From NCBI GenBank assembly GCA_002345545.1, contig DDVW01000037.1, positions 1 to 64,000 of the forward strand: a stretch of DNA of 64,000 nt. Direction: 5' to 3'. Below are positions 47,478 to 56,563 of this stretch, one piece after another. A program made the translations under genes and the position numbers. Positions within the stretch are counted from its first letter, which is position 1, and each line of letters begins with the position of its first letter. The DNA is from Stenotrophomonas sp. UBA2302. GTDB taxonomy: Bacteria; Pseudomonadota; Gammaproteobacteria; Xanthomonadales; Xanthomonadaceae. Under the pieces are notes generated by a model. The model did not search any database. It was given only the letters and a program-made list of their open reading frames with translations, and was not told where the DNA came from.

Positions 47478-48839
47478 ATGGCCGAGGCCGTACGCCACGA
47501 CAGGACAGCCCGACAACTGCGCCTGCTTTCAGACGCACTGGACAGCGGGCGGCTGGGCCCGGTACGGCGTCTGGTCAACACGCTGGCGCCGGCGGAAATC
47601 GGCAACCTGCTCGAATCGCTGCCACCGGCCAAACGCGCGGTGGTGTGGGGGCTGGTCGATGCCGAAGATGATGGCGAGGTGCTGGTCCACGTCGGTGACG
47701 AGGTCCGTGAAAGCCTGCTGGCGGACATGGACCCGGACGAGATCATCGCCGCGGTCGAAGACCTGGACATCGACGACCTGGCCGATCTGGTCGAGGACCT
47801 GCCTGACACCGTCATCGACGAAGTGCTCAAGTCGATGGACCGGGAGAACCGCGAGCGCCTGGAGCAGGTGCTCTCGTATCCGGAGGACACCGCCGGCCGC
47901 CTGATGAACCCGGACGTGGTCACCGTACGCGCCGACGTCAATGTCGATGTGGTACTGCGCTACCTGCGCCTGCGCGGCGAACTGCCCGACCACACCGACC
48001 ACCTGTTCGTGGTCAGCCGCCGCCACCAGTACCTGGGCCGGCTGTCGCTGGCGTCGCTGGTGACACACGAGGACAGCACACCGATCAACCGCCTGGTCGA
48101 CGATGAGCAACCCGCCATCGACGTCGGCGAAAGTGCCGATGAAGTCGCGCGGCAGTTCTCCGACCATGACTGGGTGTCGGCACCGGTGGTGGACGACAAC
48201 AACATCCTGATCGGCCGTATCACCATCGACGACGTGGTCGACATCATCCGCAGCCAGGCCGAGCACCAGGCGCTGGGCGCAGCCGGCCTGGACGAGGACG
48301 AAGACCTGTTCAGCCCGGTGTGGCGCGCGATGCGGCGACGGCTGGTATGGCTGTTCGTCAATCTGTGTACCGCCTTCATCGCCGCCAACGTGGTTGGCCG
48401 GTTCGAAGGCACCATCGACCAGCTGGTGGCGCTGGCGGTGTTGATGCCGATGGTCGCCGGCCTGGGCGGCAACGCCGGCACCCAGGTGCTGGCATTGATG
48501 GTGCGCGGCCTTGCACTGGGCCAGGTCGGTGCCTCCAACGTGAAAACCCTGCTGTGGAAGGAGCTGCGCGTGGCGCTGCTCAACGGCCTGCTGATGGGCG
48601 CGGTACTGGGGCTGATCGTGCTGGCCTGGTTCCACAACCCCGGCCTGTCGGTGGTGATCTTCGTCGCGTTGACCTGCAACCTGCTGCTGGCCGCGTCGGC
48701 CGGTGTGCTGATTCCGATCACGCTCAAGCGATTGGGCTTCGACCCGGCACTGGCCAGCGGCATCTTCCTGACCGCCATTACCGATTCGATGGGCTTTTTC
48801 ACCTTCCTCGGCCTTGCCACCCTGGTCCTGCTGCGCTGA
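47478..48839 (+). CDS. mgtE: Magnesium transporter MgtE
   Basis: 453 residues. Cytoplasmic N domain (residues 10-140) of acidic helical repeats such as DIDDLADLVEDLPD, then two CBS domains (DAGRLMNPDVVTV-like TAGRLMNPDVVTVRAD; VSAPVVDDNNILIGRITIDDVV) that close the channel when Mg2+ is plentiful. Five membrane helices follow from about 290; the pore motif is PMVAGLGGNAGTQ with the conserved Asn-Ala-Gly-Thr. It is a dimeric, selective Mg2+ channel. It is transcribed after the PTS genes but probably under its own control. Confidence 0.94.
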   Translation: MAEAVRHDRTARQLRLLSDALDSGRLGPVRRLVNTLAPAEIGNLLESLPPAKRAVVWGLVDAEDDGEVLVHVGDEVRESLLADMDPDEIIAAVEDLDIDDLADLVEDLPDTVIDEVLKSMDRENRERLEQVLSYPEDTAGRLMNPDVVTVRADVNVDVVLRYLRLRGELPDHTDHLFVVSRRHQYLGRLSLASLVTHEDSTPINRLVDDEQPAIDVGESADEVARQFSDHDWVSAPVVDDNNILIGRITIDDVVDIIRSQAEHQALGAAGLDEDEDLFSPVWRAMRRRLVWLFVNLCTAFIAANVVGRFEGTIDQLVALAVLMPMVAGLGGNAGTQVLALMVRGLALGQVGASNVKTLLWKELRVALLNGLLMGAVLGLIVLAWFHNPGLSVVIFVALTCNLLLAASAGVLIPITLKRLGFDPALASGIFLTAITDSMGFFTFLGLATLVLLR

Positions 48840-48903
48840 CCACCCTCGCCTGCGCAAACGGCCCCCAGTTCCGGCATGACGCCACCATCATCGGATCCCG
48901 CCA

Positions 48904-49167
48904 ATGACCACCACCATCAACGACTATTACCAGCCCGGCTGGCGCGAACAGCTTCACCATTGCCCGGCCTGTACATGGCAGGGCGGCTCCCGGCAGATGG
49001 AAATGGAACTGCATGACGAGCAGAGCCAGTACAGCTGCCCGCAATGCGAATTCCCGCTGCTGATCGTGCAGCATCCGGATCTGGCCGCCATACAGGCCGC
49101 CGCGGCAGCCGGCAATGCCGAAGCCCAACAGCAGCTGGAAATACTGGCGATGGCGCCGCGCGGCTGA
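48904..49167 (+). CDS. Small zinc-ribbon protein of unknown function
   Basis: 87 residues. CPAC (about residues 20-23) and CPQC (about 45-48) form a four-Cys pair suited to binding one zinc. The tail HPDLAAIQAAAAAGNAEAQQQLEIL is a predicted alpha-helix. No catalytic domain or membrane segment. Predicted as cytoplasmic; similar short proteins exist in xanthomonads but I cannot name a family. The convergent membrane protein gene begins its stop 122 bases later. Confidence 0.6.
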   Translation: MTTTINDYYQPGWREQLHHCPACTWQGGSRQMEMELHDEQSQYSCPQCEFPLLIVQHPDLAAIQAAAAAGNAEAQQQLEILAMAPRG

Positions 49168-49289
49168 GTGCGCCAGCAAAACCGGGACCGCTGCCACGCG
49201 GAAAAGCGGTACGGCTGCGCACACGGCTCCATATTCCTCTCCGCGGCCCCGCCCTTCCACGGATGGCCGGGGCAGGTGGCCGCACCTGC

Positions 49290-50717
49290 TCAGGGACTCA
49301 AACGATGATGGCTCCAGCGTCCTTCAGCATCCATCTGCAGGCAGGTTCCTGATCCACGCGTCGGGCAGGCCTCCACCACATGGACCTGCTCCAGCGGCAG
49401 CTCCAGTCGCCATGCCAGCCCATGTCCGCCGACAGCATAGAAGCGTTGCTCATCGGCCACGGTCACCCACAACGGCGCCTTCAGTTGCTGGCCAGCCAGC
49501 TGCTGCAAGGAAGTCTCCGCCCACCGCGCACGCCCGATAAGTCCCGGGTGATCCAGCCAGCGCGTTCCCGCCACCGACATCCAGCACGAAAGCGCCATCA
49601 ATCCGGCTGCGACCAGTGCAACCCGGCGCCCCTGCAGCAGCCGCGCCAGCACGATGGCCGGCAGGATCGCGGAGATCGCGGCGTAATACTCGTAGCTGTT
49701 CCACACCAGCGGAAAATAAGGCGCGTAGGTGACGACGGCAAAAACCGCCAGCAGCCCCCATTGCCGGTGATTGATCCGCGCCCAGCCTCCCTTGGAGGCC
49801 GCCAGCGCCCAGCTGAGCAGCACCGGCAGTGCTGCCAGCAACGCCCACCCGGCCCCCCTGAGCAGCTCTCCGGTAGCAATCATCCGCAGCGCCTCTCGCG
49901 GCACATTGAGCAGCCACGCTCCGAATGAAGCTCCGTTCTTGACCAGGTTCCCGCCAAACACGTAGGCATATTGCGGGGCCGGCGGAAGCGTAGCCTTGCT
50001 GCGCAACAGCAGCCAGACAGCCGCAACGGCCACGGACACCGCCAGCACCACCCACTCGCCCCGGCGCAGGCGGGCGCCGCTGAACAGGCTGAGCAGCAGC
50101 ATGAGCACCGGCATCAAGATGGCCGATTCCTTGCTCAGCAAGGCAACCGTCAACAGGCATGGCACCAGCGCCAGCAACAGCAGGCGGCGGCCTGCCACTG
50201 CCCGCGATGCCGCCAGCCAGGATGCAAGCAGCAATGTGCTGGACAGCACCAGCAGCGGGCTGTTGGCCGCAGCGACCCAGTGCACCGTCAGCAGGCTGAC
50301 AGCCAGCACGCCGTAGAAGCCCGCGCTCAGCCCCGCCACCGCCCAGGGGGATGGCCAGCCGGCAACGCGCGCCACAGCCAGCCCCAGTACGCCTACGCCA
50401 AGCGCCGCCATCAGCTGCAGTACAAGCAGGATGGAATGTGCGACCAACACATCACCCTGCAGCACCCCTTCGATCACGCGCCACCAGGCTGTCTGCGACA
50501 GTGGACGCCAGAACAGTTCCGGCTGCAGCGGCCAGAAGGTTTCCGCCCACGGCTGGCCCGCCAGATTTGCAGCCCGTGCCGCCTGCAGAAAAACATAATC
50601 GTCACCCCAGAATGGGGTCCACAGCGCCGGCAGCCAGATCACCACGGCCGATACCAGCAGCACCGCCATCACCAGAAGGTCCGACCGTGCCGGACGCATC
50701 GCCAAACCAGTATCCAT
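49290..50717 (-). CDS. Multispanning membrane protein, glycosyltransferase-like
   Basis: 475 residues with about 11-12 hydrophobic segments. The N-terminal loop after the first helix reads LPALWTPFWGDDYVFLQ, an acidic DD pair on the outside typical of GT39/GT83-type polyprenol-dependent glycosyltransferases, and the C-terminal 80 residues are soluble. Substrate and acceptor cannot be told, and a role as a transferase is inferred from this layout only. The start follows GGGGAGCAGTCGGT; the longer frame to 51011 is antisense shadow of the aspartate carbamoyltransferase. Tail-to-tail with the zinc-ribbon gene. Confidence 0.6.
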   Translation of the reverse strand: MDTGLAMRPARSDLLVMAVLLVSAVVIWLPALWTPFWGDDYVFLQAARAANLAGQPWAETFWPLQPELFWRPLSQTAWWRVIEGVLQGDVLVAHSILLVLQLMAALGVGVLGLAVARVAGWPSPWAVAGLSAGFYGVLAVSLLTVHWVAAANSPLLVLSSTLLLASWLAASRAVAGRRLLLLALVPCLLTVALLSKESAILMPVLMLLLSLFSGARLRRGEWVVLAVSVAVAAVWLLLRSKATLPPAPQYAYVFGGNLVKNGASFGAWLLNVPREALRMIATGELLRGAGWALLAALPVLLSWALAASKGGWARINHRQWGLLAVFAVVTYAPYFPLVWNSYEYYAAISAILPAIVLARLLQGRRVALVAAGLMALSCWMSVAGTRWLDHPGLIGRARWAETSLQQLAGQQLKAPLWVTVADEQRFYAVGGHGLAWRLELPLEQVHVVEACPTRGSGTCLQMDAEGRWSHHRLSP

Positions 50718-50826
50718 ACCGACTGCTCCCCGAGCTGCACCGTGGCAGCCGCTATCCATCCATCGAAAGCGCCAGCGCGCCTTCCCCGACCGACCGACCG
50801 ACCCACTCAGCTCAGCCCAACCCGGC

Positions 50827-51777
50827 TCAGCCCAACAGCGTTTCCAGCACCGCCATGCGCACCGCAACGCCGTTGGCCACTTGGCGCAACACCCATGACT
50901 GCGGGCCATCGGCCACTTCATCGGTGACTTCCACGCCGCGGTTGATCGGCCCCGGGTGCAGCACGGCGGCGTCTTTGCCCGCCCGTGCCAGACGTGCGCG
51001 GGTAAGCCCATAATCGGCGTGGTACTGCTCCAGCGACGGCACCAGCCCTTCTTCCATGCGCTCGCGCTGCAGCCGCAGCATCATCAGTGCATCGGCACCT
51101 TCCAGCAGCGCATCGAAATCCTGCCCGACGACACAGCCCTTGAGCGTATCGTCCTCCGGCAACAGCGACTGCGGCCCGCACACGCGGATCTCGCCCACGC
51201 CCAGCGTGCGCATGGCGTGCAGGTCGGTACGCGCCACGCGCGAATGCTTCACGTCACCGACGATCACCACTTTCAGCTTTGAAAAATCCGCACCCTTGGC
51301 CTGTCGCAGGGTCAGCATGTCCAGCAACCCCTGGGTCGGGTGTGCACTGCGGCCATCACCGGCATTGACCAGCGCCGTCCCCTCGCCCGCTGCTGCCGCC
51401 AGTTCCGCCACGGCGCCATCGTCGGGATGCCGCACCACGAAGCCCCGCACCCCCATTGCCTCCAGATTGCGCAGCGTGTCGCTGGCGGTTTCGCCCTTGC
51501 GTGCCGACGAAGTGGAGGCATCGAAATTCAGCACGTCCGCACCCAGCCGCTGGGCGGCCAGCTGGAAGGAGCTGCGGGTACGCGTGGACGGCTCGAAAAA
51601 CAGCGTGCAGACGGCGGTCCCGGCAAGTACGGCACGCTTGTTGCCGACCCGCCCTACCGCCGCGTCACGGATCTGCCCGGCGCGGTCCAGCAGCTGCAGC
51701 AGGGTTTCACGGGGCAATCCTTCCAGGGTCAGCAGGTGGCGCAGGCGGCCTTGTGCATCAAATTGCGTAGCGGTCAT
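50827..51777 (-). CDS. pyrB: Aspartate carbamoyltransferase catalytic subunit
   Basis: 316 residues. Carbamoyl phosphate plus L-aspartate to carbamoyl aspartate, second step of pyrimidine synthesis. FFEPSTRTRSSFQLAAQRLGA at about 62-80 contains the carbamoyl-phosphate binding STRT and is shown here only in part (STRTRSSF). KGETASDTLRN holds the mobile-loop Lys from the neighbouring subunit; VLHPGPINRGVE is near 275. No pyrI regulatory gene follows, consistent with the pyrB class that lacks PyrI or pairs with an inactive PyrC-like protein. It follows ruvX in the same orientation by 20 bases. Confidence 0.94.
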   Translation of the reverse strand: MTATQFDAQGRLRHLLTLEGLPRETLLQLLDRAGQIRDAAVGRVGNKRAVLAGTAVCTLFFEPSTRTRSSFQLAAQRLGADVLNFDASTSSARKGETASDTLRNLEAMGVRGFVVRHPDDGAVAELAAAAGEGTALVNAGDGRSAHPTQGLLDMLTLRQAKGADFSKLKVVIVGDVKHSRVARTDLHAMRTLGVGEIRVCGPQSLLPEDDTLKGCVVGQDFDALLEGADALMMLRLQRERMEEGLVPSLEQYHADYGLTRARLARAGKDAAVLHPGPINRGVEVTDEVADGPQSWVLRQVANGVAVRMAVLETLLG

Positions 51778-51797
51778 GGCGGGGTCTATGCAGGGAG

Positions 51798-52265
51798 TCA
51801 GGAAACAGGGGTGGCATCGTGCGGTGACGACAGCCAGCGTTCGATGATGACCGCCGCGGCGACCGCATCGAGATTGGCGGCATCGCGGCGGCGCTTGCGG
51901 CCTTCGGCACGTTCGACGGCGAAGCGGCGTGCCGCCTCCACCGAGCTGGAGCGCTCGTCGATCATCAGTACCGGCACCTTGAAGCGCTGCTGCAACTGGC
52001 GCGCGAAGGCCAGCGCACGCTTGCGTGCCGGCTGGTCCTCGCCATCCAGCGTCAACGGGTCGCCCACGATCATTCCCTGCGGACGCCAGTCCTTGAACAG
52101 GCGCTCCAGCGCGTTCCAGTCGGGGCCGGCGGCATGCACATCGACCACTGCAAGCGCCCGCGCATTGCCGCCGAACGAGCTGCCGATCGCCACGCCGATA
52201 CGGCGCGAACCGACATCAAAACCCAGCACCGTGCTGTCGGTGGACAAGGGCAGCGGATCAGGCAT
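51798..52265 (-). CDS. ruvX: Holliday-junction resolvase-like protein RuvX/YqgF
   Basis: 155 residues, RNase H-like fold. [14 protein letters not shown] near residue 14 carries the first catalytic Asp, and [23 protein letters not shown] and [15 protein letters not shown] supply the later acidic residues. Members process the 16S rRNA 5' end and can cleave Holliday junctions in vitro. Start ATG overlaps the yqgE stop by 8 bases. The yqgE-ruvX-pyrB order is the classic gammaproteobacterial one. Confidence 0.92.
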   Translation of the reverse strand: MPDPLPLSTDSTVLGFDVGSRRIGVAIGSSFGGNARALAVVDVHAAGPDWNALERLFKDWRPQGMIVGDPLTLDGEDQPARKRALAFARQLQQRFKVPVLMIDERSSSVEAARRFAVERAEGRKRRRDAANLDAVAAAVIIERWLSSPHDATPVS

Positions 52266-52824
52266 TGCCGCTGTACCCCGCCAGCCGGAACAGATCCACA
52301 CCGATGCGCGAGGCGGCCAGCTGCCAGCGCTGCTCCAGCGGCGTATCGAACAGCAATCCGGCATCGGCCGGCACCGTCAGCCAGCTGTTCTCGGCCAGCT
52401 CCTGTTCCAGTTGCCCCGGACTCCAGCCGGCGCAGCCCAGCGTGACCAGCACATTGGCCGGGCCATCGCCGCGAGCCAGTGCTTCGAGGATGTCGCGCGA
52501 GGTGGTCAGGTACAGACCTTCGGCCACTGTCAGGCTGGAATCCCAGTCGCGCGGATCGTCATGGATCACGAACCCCCGCTCCGGATGCACCGGCCCGCCG
52601 CTGAGCACCGGACGAGCGCACAGTGCTTCATCGTCCGATGCGATGTCCATCTGCGACAGCACATCGCCCAGCGTGTAATCGGAGGGCTGGTTGATCATCA
52701 CCCCCATCGCACCGTTGCCATCATGCTGGCAGATCAGCGAGACACTGCGGGCAAAGCCCGGATCGAGCAGCGATGGCAACGCCACCAGCAGGTGATTGAC
52801 AAGGGGGGGCGACAGCGCGGACAT
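52258..52824 (-). CDS. YqgE/AlgH family protein (DUF179)
   Basis: 188 residues. The family opens with [25 protein letters not shown], continues with [12 protein letters not shown] and [15 protein letters not shown], and ends with [20 protein letters not shown]. All are DUF179 hallmarks; each block is given here in part. Function is unsettled; the fold is a beta-rich cage, and an AlgH member was linked to alginate control in Pseudomonas. Start at the ATG at 52824; an open extension to 52899 runs into the divergent tag gene. Confidence 0.9.
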   Translation of the reverse strand: MSALSPPLVNHLLVALPSLLDPGFARSVSLICQHDGNGAMGVMINQPSDYTLGDVLSQMDIASDDEALCARPVLSGGPVHPERGFVIHDDPRDWDSSLTVAEGLYLTTSRDILEALARGDGPANVLVTLGCAGWSPGQLEQELAENSWLTVPADAGLLFDTPLEQRWQLAASRIGVDLFRLAGYSGNA

Positions 52825-52897
52825 GGCCGTTATTCTAACGGCTACGACCGGCCAAGGCGTGTGCCGGATGATCCCAGGCCCCGACAGATGCGTACCC

Positions 52898-53434
52898 ATG
52901 TCCAGTTATTGTGATATCGCCCCCGGCCATCCCGTCCACGCGTATTACCACGCCCACGAATACGGCTTTCCGCAGCGTGACGAGCGCGAGCTGTTCGAGC
53001 GCCTGCTGCTGGAAATCAACCAGGCCGGGCTGAGCTGGGAAACCATCCTGAAAAAACGCGAAGGCTTCCGTGCCGCCTATGACGGCTTCGATGTGGATGC
53101 CGTGGCCGCCTACGGTGAGGCCGATGTCGAACGCCTGCTCGGCGACAGCCGCATCATCCGCAACCGCCTGAAAGTGCGGGCGGCGATCCACAACGCGCAG
53201 GTGATCCAGACGCTGCGGCTGTCCCACGGCAGCTTCGCCGCATGGCTGGATGCGATGCATCCACGGAGCAAGCCGGAGTGGGTCAAGCTGTTCAGGAAAA
53301 CCTTCCGCTTCACCGGCGGCGAGATCACCGGCGAGTTCCTGATGAGCCTGGGTTACCTGCCCGGTGCGCACCGCGAGGACTGCCCGGTGCACGCGCGCAT
53401 TGTCGGGCTTTCTCCGCCCTGGACCCGCGACTGA
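52898..53434 (+). CDS. tag: DNA-3-methyladenine glycosylase I
   Basis: 178 residues. Helix-hairpin-helix-type DNA glycosylase that excises 3-methyladenine. Zinc ligands of the family are seen: Cys at residue 5 (YCDIAPGH), a His in YYHAHEYG and the C-terminal His and Cys in [10 protein letters not shown]. The middle has [17 protein letters not shown] and [15 protein letters not shown]. The N-terminal box reads CDIA instead of the enterobacterial RCxW, a variation common in xanthomonads. It is divergent from yqgE and overlaps it at no point. Confidence 0.9.
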   Translation: MSSYCDIAPGHPVHAYYHAHEYGFPQRDERELFERLLLEINQAGLSWETILKKREGFRAAYDGFDVDAVAAYGEADVERLLGDSRIIRNRLKVRAAIHNAQVIQTLRLSHGSFAAWLDAMHPRSKPEWVKLFRKTFRFTGGEITGEFLMSLGYLPGAHREDCPVHARIVGLSPPWTRD

Positions 53435-53511
53435 GCGGAGGATTCCGCACACTGCGACACCCCCGGCGCGAGGAATGGCAGGCACAAGGCGCGACGGCAG
53501 GCAGAAACGAC

Positions 53512-53541
53512 GATGGCCGGCTCCTCGCGGGACCGGCCATC
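53512..53541. terminator. Hairpin terminator between tag and pilU
   Basis: GATGGCCGG and CCGGCCATC form a 9-bp perfect stem with a 12-base loop between two convergent genes. The T-run is poor on both strands, so it may act as a barrier for both transcripts rather than a strong intrinsic terminator. Confidence 0.6.
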
Positions 53542-53569
53542 GTCATTGTGCGGAACGGGCGAAGTCGCC

Positions 53570-54700
53570 TCAGCGGACCTCGGCGATCTCCACACCGTCC
53601 AGGCCCTGCGCCAGCGTCTTGGCATCGCCGCCCTGCGCAAGCTTGATGCGCAGGCGCACCTCGTTCTGCGAATCGGCGTAACGCAGCGCGTCGTCGTAGC
53701 TGATCTCGCCAGCCTGATACAGCTCGAACAGGCTCTGGTCGAAGGTCTTCATGCCCAGCTGCACGGAATCGCGCATCACTTCCTTGAGCTTGTGGATCTC
53801 GCCATCGCGGATGTAATCCTGCACCAGCGGCGTGCCCAGCATGATTTCCATCGCCACCCGGCGCGCCTTGCCGTCGGGCGTTGGCACCAGCTGCTGCGCC
53901 ACCACACCCTTCAGGTTCAGCGACAGATCCATCAACAGCTGGTTGCGGCGGTCTTCCGGGAAGAAGTTGATGATGCGGTCCATCGCCTGGTTGGCGTTGT
54001 TGGCATGCAGCGTGGCCAGCACCAGGTGGCCGGTTTCAGCGAAGGCGATGGCGTGGTCCATGCCTTCACGGGTACGGATCTCGCCGATCATGATCACGTC
54101 CGGCGCCTGCCGCAGCGTGTTCTTCAGTGCCGCCTCCCAGCTGTCGGTGTCGATGCCGACCTCGCGCTGGGTGATGATGCAGCCTTCGTGCTTGTGCACG
54201 AATTCGATCGGGTCCTCGATGGTGATGATGTGCCCGGTCGAGTTCTGGTTGCGGTAGCCGATCATCGCCGCCAGCGAGGTTGATTTACCGGTACCGGTAG
54301 CGCCGACGAACAGGATGATGCCGCGCTTGGTCATCGCCAGCGTCTTGATCACCGGCGGCAGGCTCAGCTCGTCCACGGTCGGGATACGCGTCTCGATCCG
54401 GCGCAGCACCATGCCCACCTGGTTGCGCTGGTAGAAGCAGCTCACGCGGAAACGGCCGACACCGGCCAGGCCGATGGCGAAGTTGCACTCGTGGGTCTTC
54501 TCGAACTCCTCGCGCTGCGCCGGCGTCATCACGTTGAGCACCATGTCGCGGCTCTGCTGCGGGGTCAGCGGCGTCTGCGTGATCGGCGAGATCTTGCCGT
54601 GCACCTTCATCGACGGTGGCATGCCGGCGGTGATGAACAGATCCGACGCCTTCTGGTGCGCCATCAGCTTGAGGAACGAGGTGAAGTCGATGGTGCTCAT
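53570..54700 (-). CDS. pilU: Type IV pilus retraction ATPase PilU
   Basis: 376 residues. Hexameric AAA-like secretion ATPase: Walker A GATGTGKSTSLAAMIGY near 132, Asp box IITIEDPIEFVH, Walker B MIGEIRTREGMD and His box ATLHANNANQ. The C-terminal tail (about 30 residues with GGDAKTLAQG) is longer than in PilT, a PilU trait. PilU assists PilT during twitching retraction and is required for some surface behaviours. It follows pilT by about 50 bases in the same direction. Confidence 0.93.
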   Translation of the reverse strand: MSTIDFTSFLKLMAHQKASDLFITAGMPPSMKVHGKISPITQTPLTPQQSRDMVLNVMTPAQREEFEKTHECNFAIGLAGVGRFRVSCFYQRNQVGMVLRRIETRIPTVDELSLPPVIKTLAMTKRGIILFVGATGTGKSTSLAAMIGYRNQNSTGHIITIEDPIEFVHKHEGCIITQREVGIDTDSWEAALKNTLRQAPDVIMIGEIRTREGMDHAIAFAETGHLVLATLHANNANQAMDRIINFFPEDRRNQLLMDLSLNLKGVVAQQLVPTPDGKARRVAMEIMLGTPLVQDYIRDGEIHKLKEVMRDSVQLGMKTFDQSLFELYQAGEISYDDALRYADSQNEVRLRIKLAQGGDAKTLAQGLDGVEIAEVR

Positions 54701-54749
54701 GACAGTGCTCCGGCAGGGGCGGAAAGGTTACGGAAGGACATCACACCGG

Positions 54750-55787
54750 TCATTCGAACAGACGCTTGTCTTTGGCGTACTCGCGGGCCTGGTTGCGGGT
54801 GATCAGGCTGCGCTTGACCAGGTCCTGCAGATTCTGGTCCAGCGTCATCATGCCCACCTGCTGACCGGTCTGGATCGCCGAATACATCTGCGCCACCTTG
54901 TCCTCGCGGATCAGGTTGCGGATGGCCGGGGTGGCGACCATGATCTCGTGCGAGGCGATACGGCCACCGCCGACCTTCTTCAGCAGTGCCTGCGAGATCA
55001 CCGCACGCAAGGATTCGGACAGCATCGAGCGCACCATCGGCTTCTCGCCGGCCGGGAACACGTCGATGATACGGTCGATGGTCTTGGCCGCCGAGCTGGT
55101 ATGCAGGGTGCCGAACACCAGGTGACCGGTTTCCGCGGCGGTCAGCGCCAGGCGGATGGTTTCCAGGTCACGCAATTCGCCGACCAGGATGATATCCGGG
55201 TCTTCACGCAGCGCCGAGCGCAGCGCCTCGTTGAAGCCGTGCGTATCACGGTGCACTTCGCGCTGGTTGATCAGACACTTCTGCGAGGTGTGCACGAATT
55301 CGATCGGATCCTCGACGGTGAGGATGTGGCCGTATTCGTTCTTGTTGATGTGGTCGATCATCGCCGCCAGCGTGGTCGACTTGCCCGAGCCGGTCGGGCC
55401 GGTGACCAGGATCAGGCCCTGCGGCTGTTCGATCAGCTCACGGAAGATCGGCGGGCAGCCGAGGTCTTCCAGCGTCAGCACTTCCGAGGGAATGGTACGG
55501 AACACCGCACCGGCGCCGCGGTTCTGGTTGAAGGCGTTGACACGGAAGCGCGCCAGCGAGGGAATCTCGAAGGAAAAGTCGACCTCGAGGAACTCTTCGT
55601 AGTCGCGGCGCTGCTTGTCGGACATGATGTCGTAGACCAGCGCGTGCACCTGCTTGTGGTCCAGCGCCGGGATGTTGATGCGGCGGACGTCACCGTCCAC
55701 GCGGATCATCGGCGGCAGGCCGGCGGAAAGGTGAAGGTCCGAAGCCTTGTTCTTGACCGAGAATGCCAAAAGTTCAGCGATATCCAT
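54750..55787 (-). CDS. pilT: Type IV pilus retraction ATPase PilT
   Basis: 345 residues, the normal PilT length. N-terminal PAS-like domain to about 110, then Walker A GPTGSGKSTTLAAMID, Asp box LTVEDPIEFVH, Walker B ILVGELRDLETI and His box GTLHTSSAAKTID, plus the conserved AIRNLIRE at about 288. It pulls pili back at the inner membrane for twitching motility and DNA uptake; a ComEA-like gene is also in the window. I choose the ATG at MDIAELL; another ATG nine bases upstream is in frame. The long frame beyond is shadow of yggS. Confidence 0.95.
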   Translation of the reverse strand: MDIAELLAFSVKNKASDLHLSAGLPPMIRVDGDVRRINIPALDHKQVHALVYDIMSDKQRRDYEEFLEVDFSFEIPSLARFRVNAFNQNRGAGAVFRTIPSEVLTLEDLGCPPIFRELIEQPQGLILVTGPTGSGKSTTLAAMIDHINKNEYGHILTVEDPIEFVHTSQKCLINQREVHRDTHGFNEALRSALREDPDIILVGELRDLETIRLALTAAETGHLVFGTLHTSSAAKTIDRIIDVFPAGEKPMVRSMLSESLRAVISQALLKKVGGGRIASHEIMVATPAIRNLIREDKVAQMYSAIQTGQQVGMMTLDQNLQDLVKRSLITRNQAREYAKDKRLFE

Positions 55788-55874
55788 ACGCGCCATGTCC
55801 CCTGCGTTTGCGAGCATCTGGAAGGTGTTTCCCCTGCCGGGCAGTATAGCGTTCCCACGTAAGAGGTAGACCGT

Positions 55875-56546
55875 TTGTCCACTGTGCCACTGGCCGCGCT
55901 CGTGCGCGAGATTTCCGAGCATTCCCCCGCGTCCCGCCCGGCCCGGCTGCTGGCGGTGTCCAAGCTGCAGCCGGCCCCGGCCATTGCCGCGCTCGCCGCC
56001 CAAGGGCAACAGGCGTTTGGTGAAAACTACGTGCAGGAGGCCGCCGCCAAGGTCGCCACTCTGGCACCGCTGGGGTTGGAATGGCACCTGATCGGGCACC
56101 TGCAGTCCAACAAGGCCGACATCGCCGCGCGGATCTTCGACTGGGTGCAGACCGTGGACCGGCTCAAGCTGGTCGGCGCCCTGGCCCGCCACCGGCCCAC
56201 CGGCCTGGCGCCGCTCAACGTGCTGATCCAGGTCAATATCGACGACGAGGACAGCAAGCACGGCTGCCACCCCGAGGAGGTTGCCGCACTGGCCGCCGCA
56301 ATCGTGCTGGAGCCGGCGCTTTGCCTGCGCGGACTGATGGCCATTCCCGCACCCCATCCCGAGCAGGCGCGCCGGCGCGCCGCCTTCGCACGGATGCGCA
56401 CCCTGTTCGACGCCCTCGCCAGCCAGTACCCGCAGGTGGATACACTGTCGATGGGCATGAGCGGCGACTTCCCGCTGGCCATCGCCGAAGGCGCCACCAT
56501 GGTGCGCGTCGGCACCGCGCTGTTCGGCCAGCGCCCTTCCCCCTGA
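55875..56546 (+). CDS. PLP homeostasis protein YggS/PLPBP
   Basis: 223 residues, alanine-racemase-like TIM barrel without a C-terminal domain. VSKLQPAPAIAALAAQGQQAFGENYVQE, shown in part, has the PLP lysine in VSKLQ at about residue 30. HLIGHLQSNK and MGMSGDFPLAIAEGATMVRVG near the end are family hallmarks. It binds and buffers pyridoxal phosphate and affects amino-acid homeostasis. The start is a TTG after AAGAGG; a GTG nine bases later is possible. Divergent from pilT across 87 bases; proC follows in the same direction. Confidence 0.92.
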   Translation: MSTVPLAALVREISEHSPASRPARLLAVSKLQPAPAIAALAAQGQQAFGENYVQEAAAKVATLAPLGLEWHLIGHLQSNKADIAARIFDWVQTVDRLKLVGALARHRPTGLAPLNVLIQVNIDDEDSKHGCHPEEVAALAAAIVLEPALCLRGLMAIPAPHPEQARRRAAFARMRTLFDALASQYPQVDTLSMGMSGDFPLAIAEGATMVRVGTALFGQRPSP

Positions 56547-56563
56547 ATGCTGTCGAGGCTTGC

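Noticed and set aside
50800-50826. Short direct repeat of GCTCAGCCCAAC between pyrB and the membrane protein gene
   Set aside because: Only two adjacent copies are present and there is no sign of a larger array; probably replication slippage.
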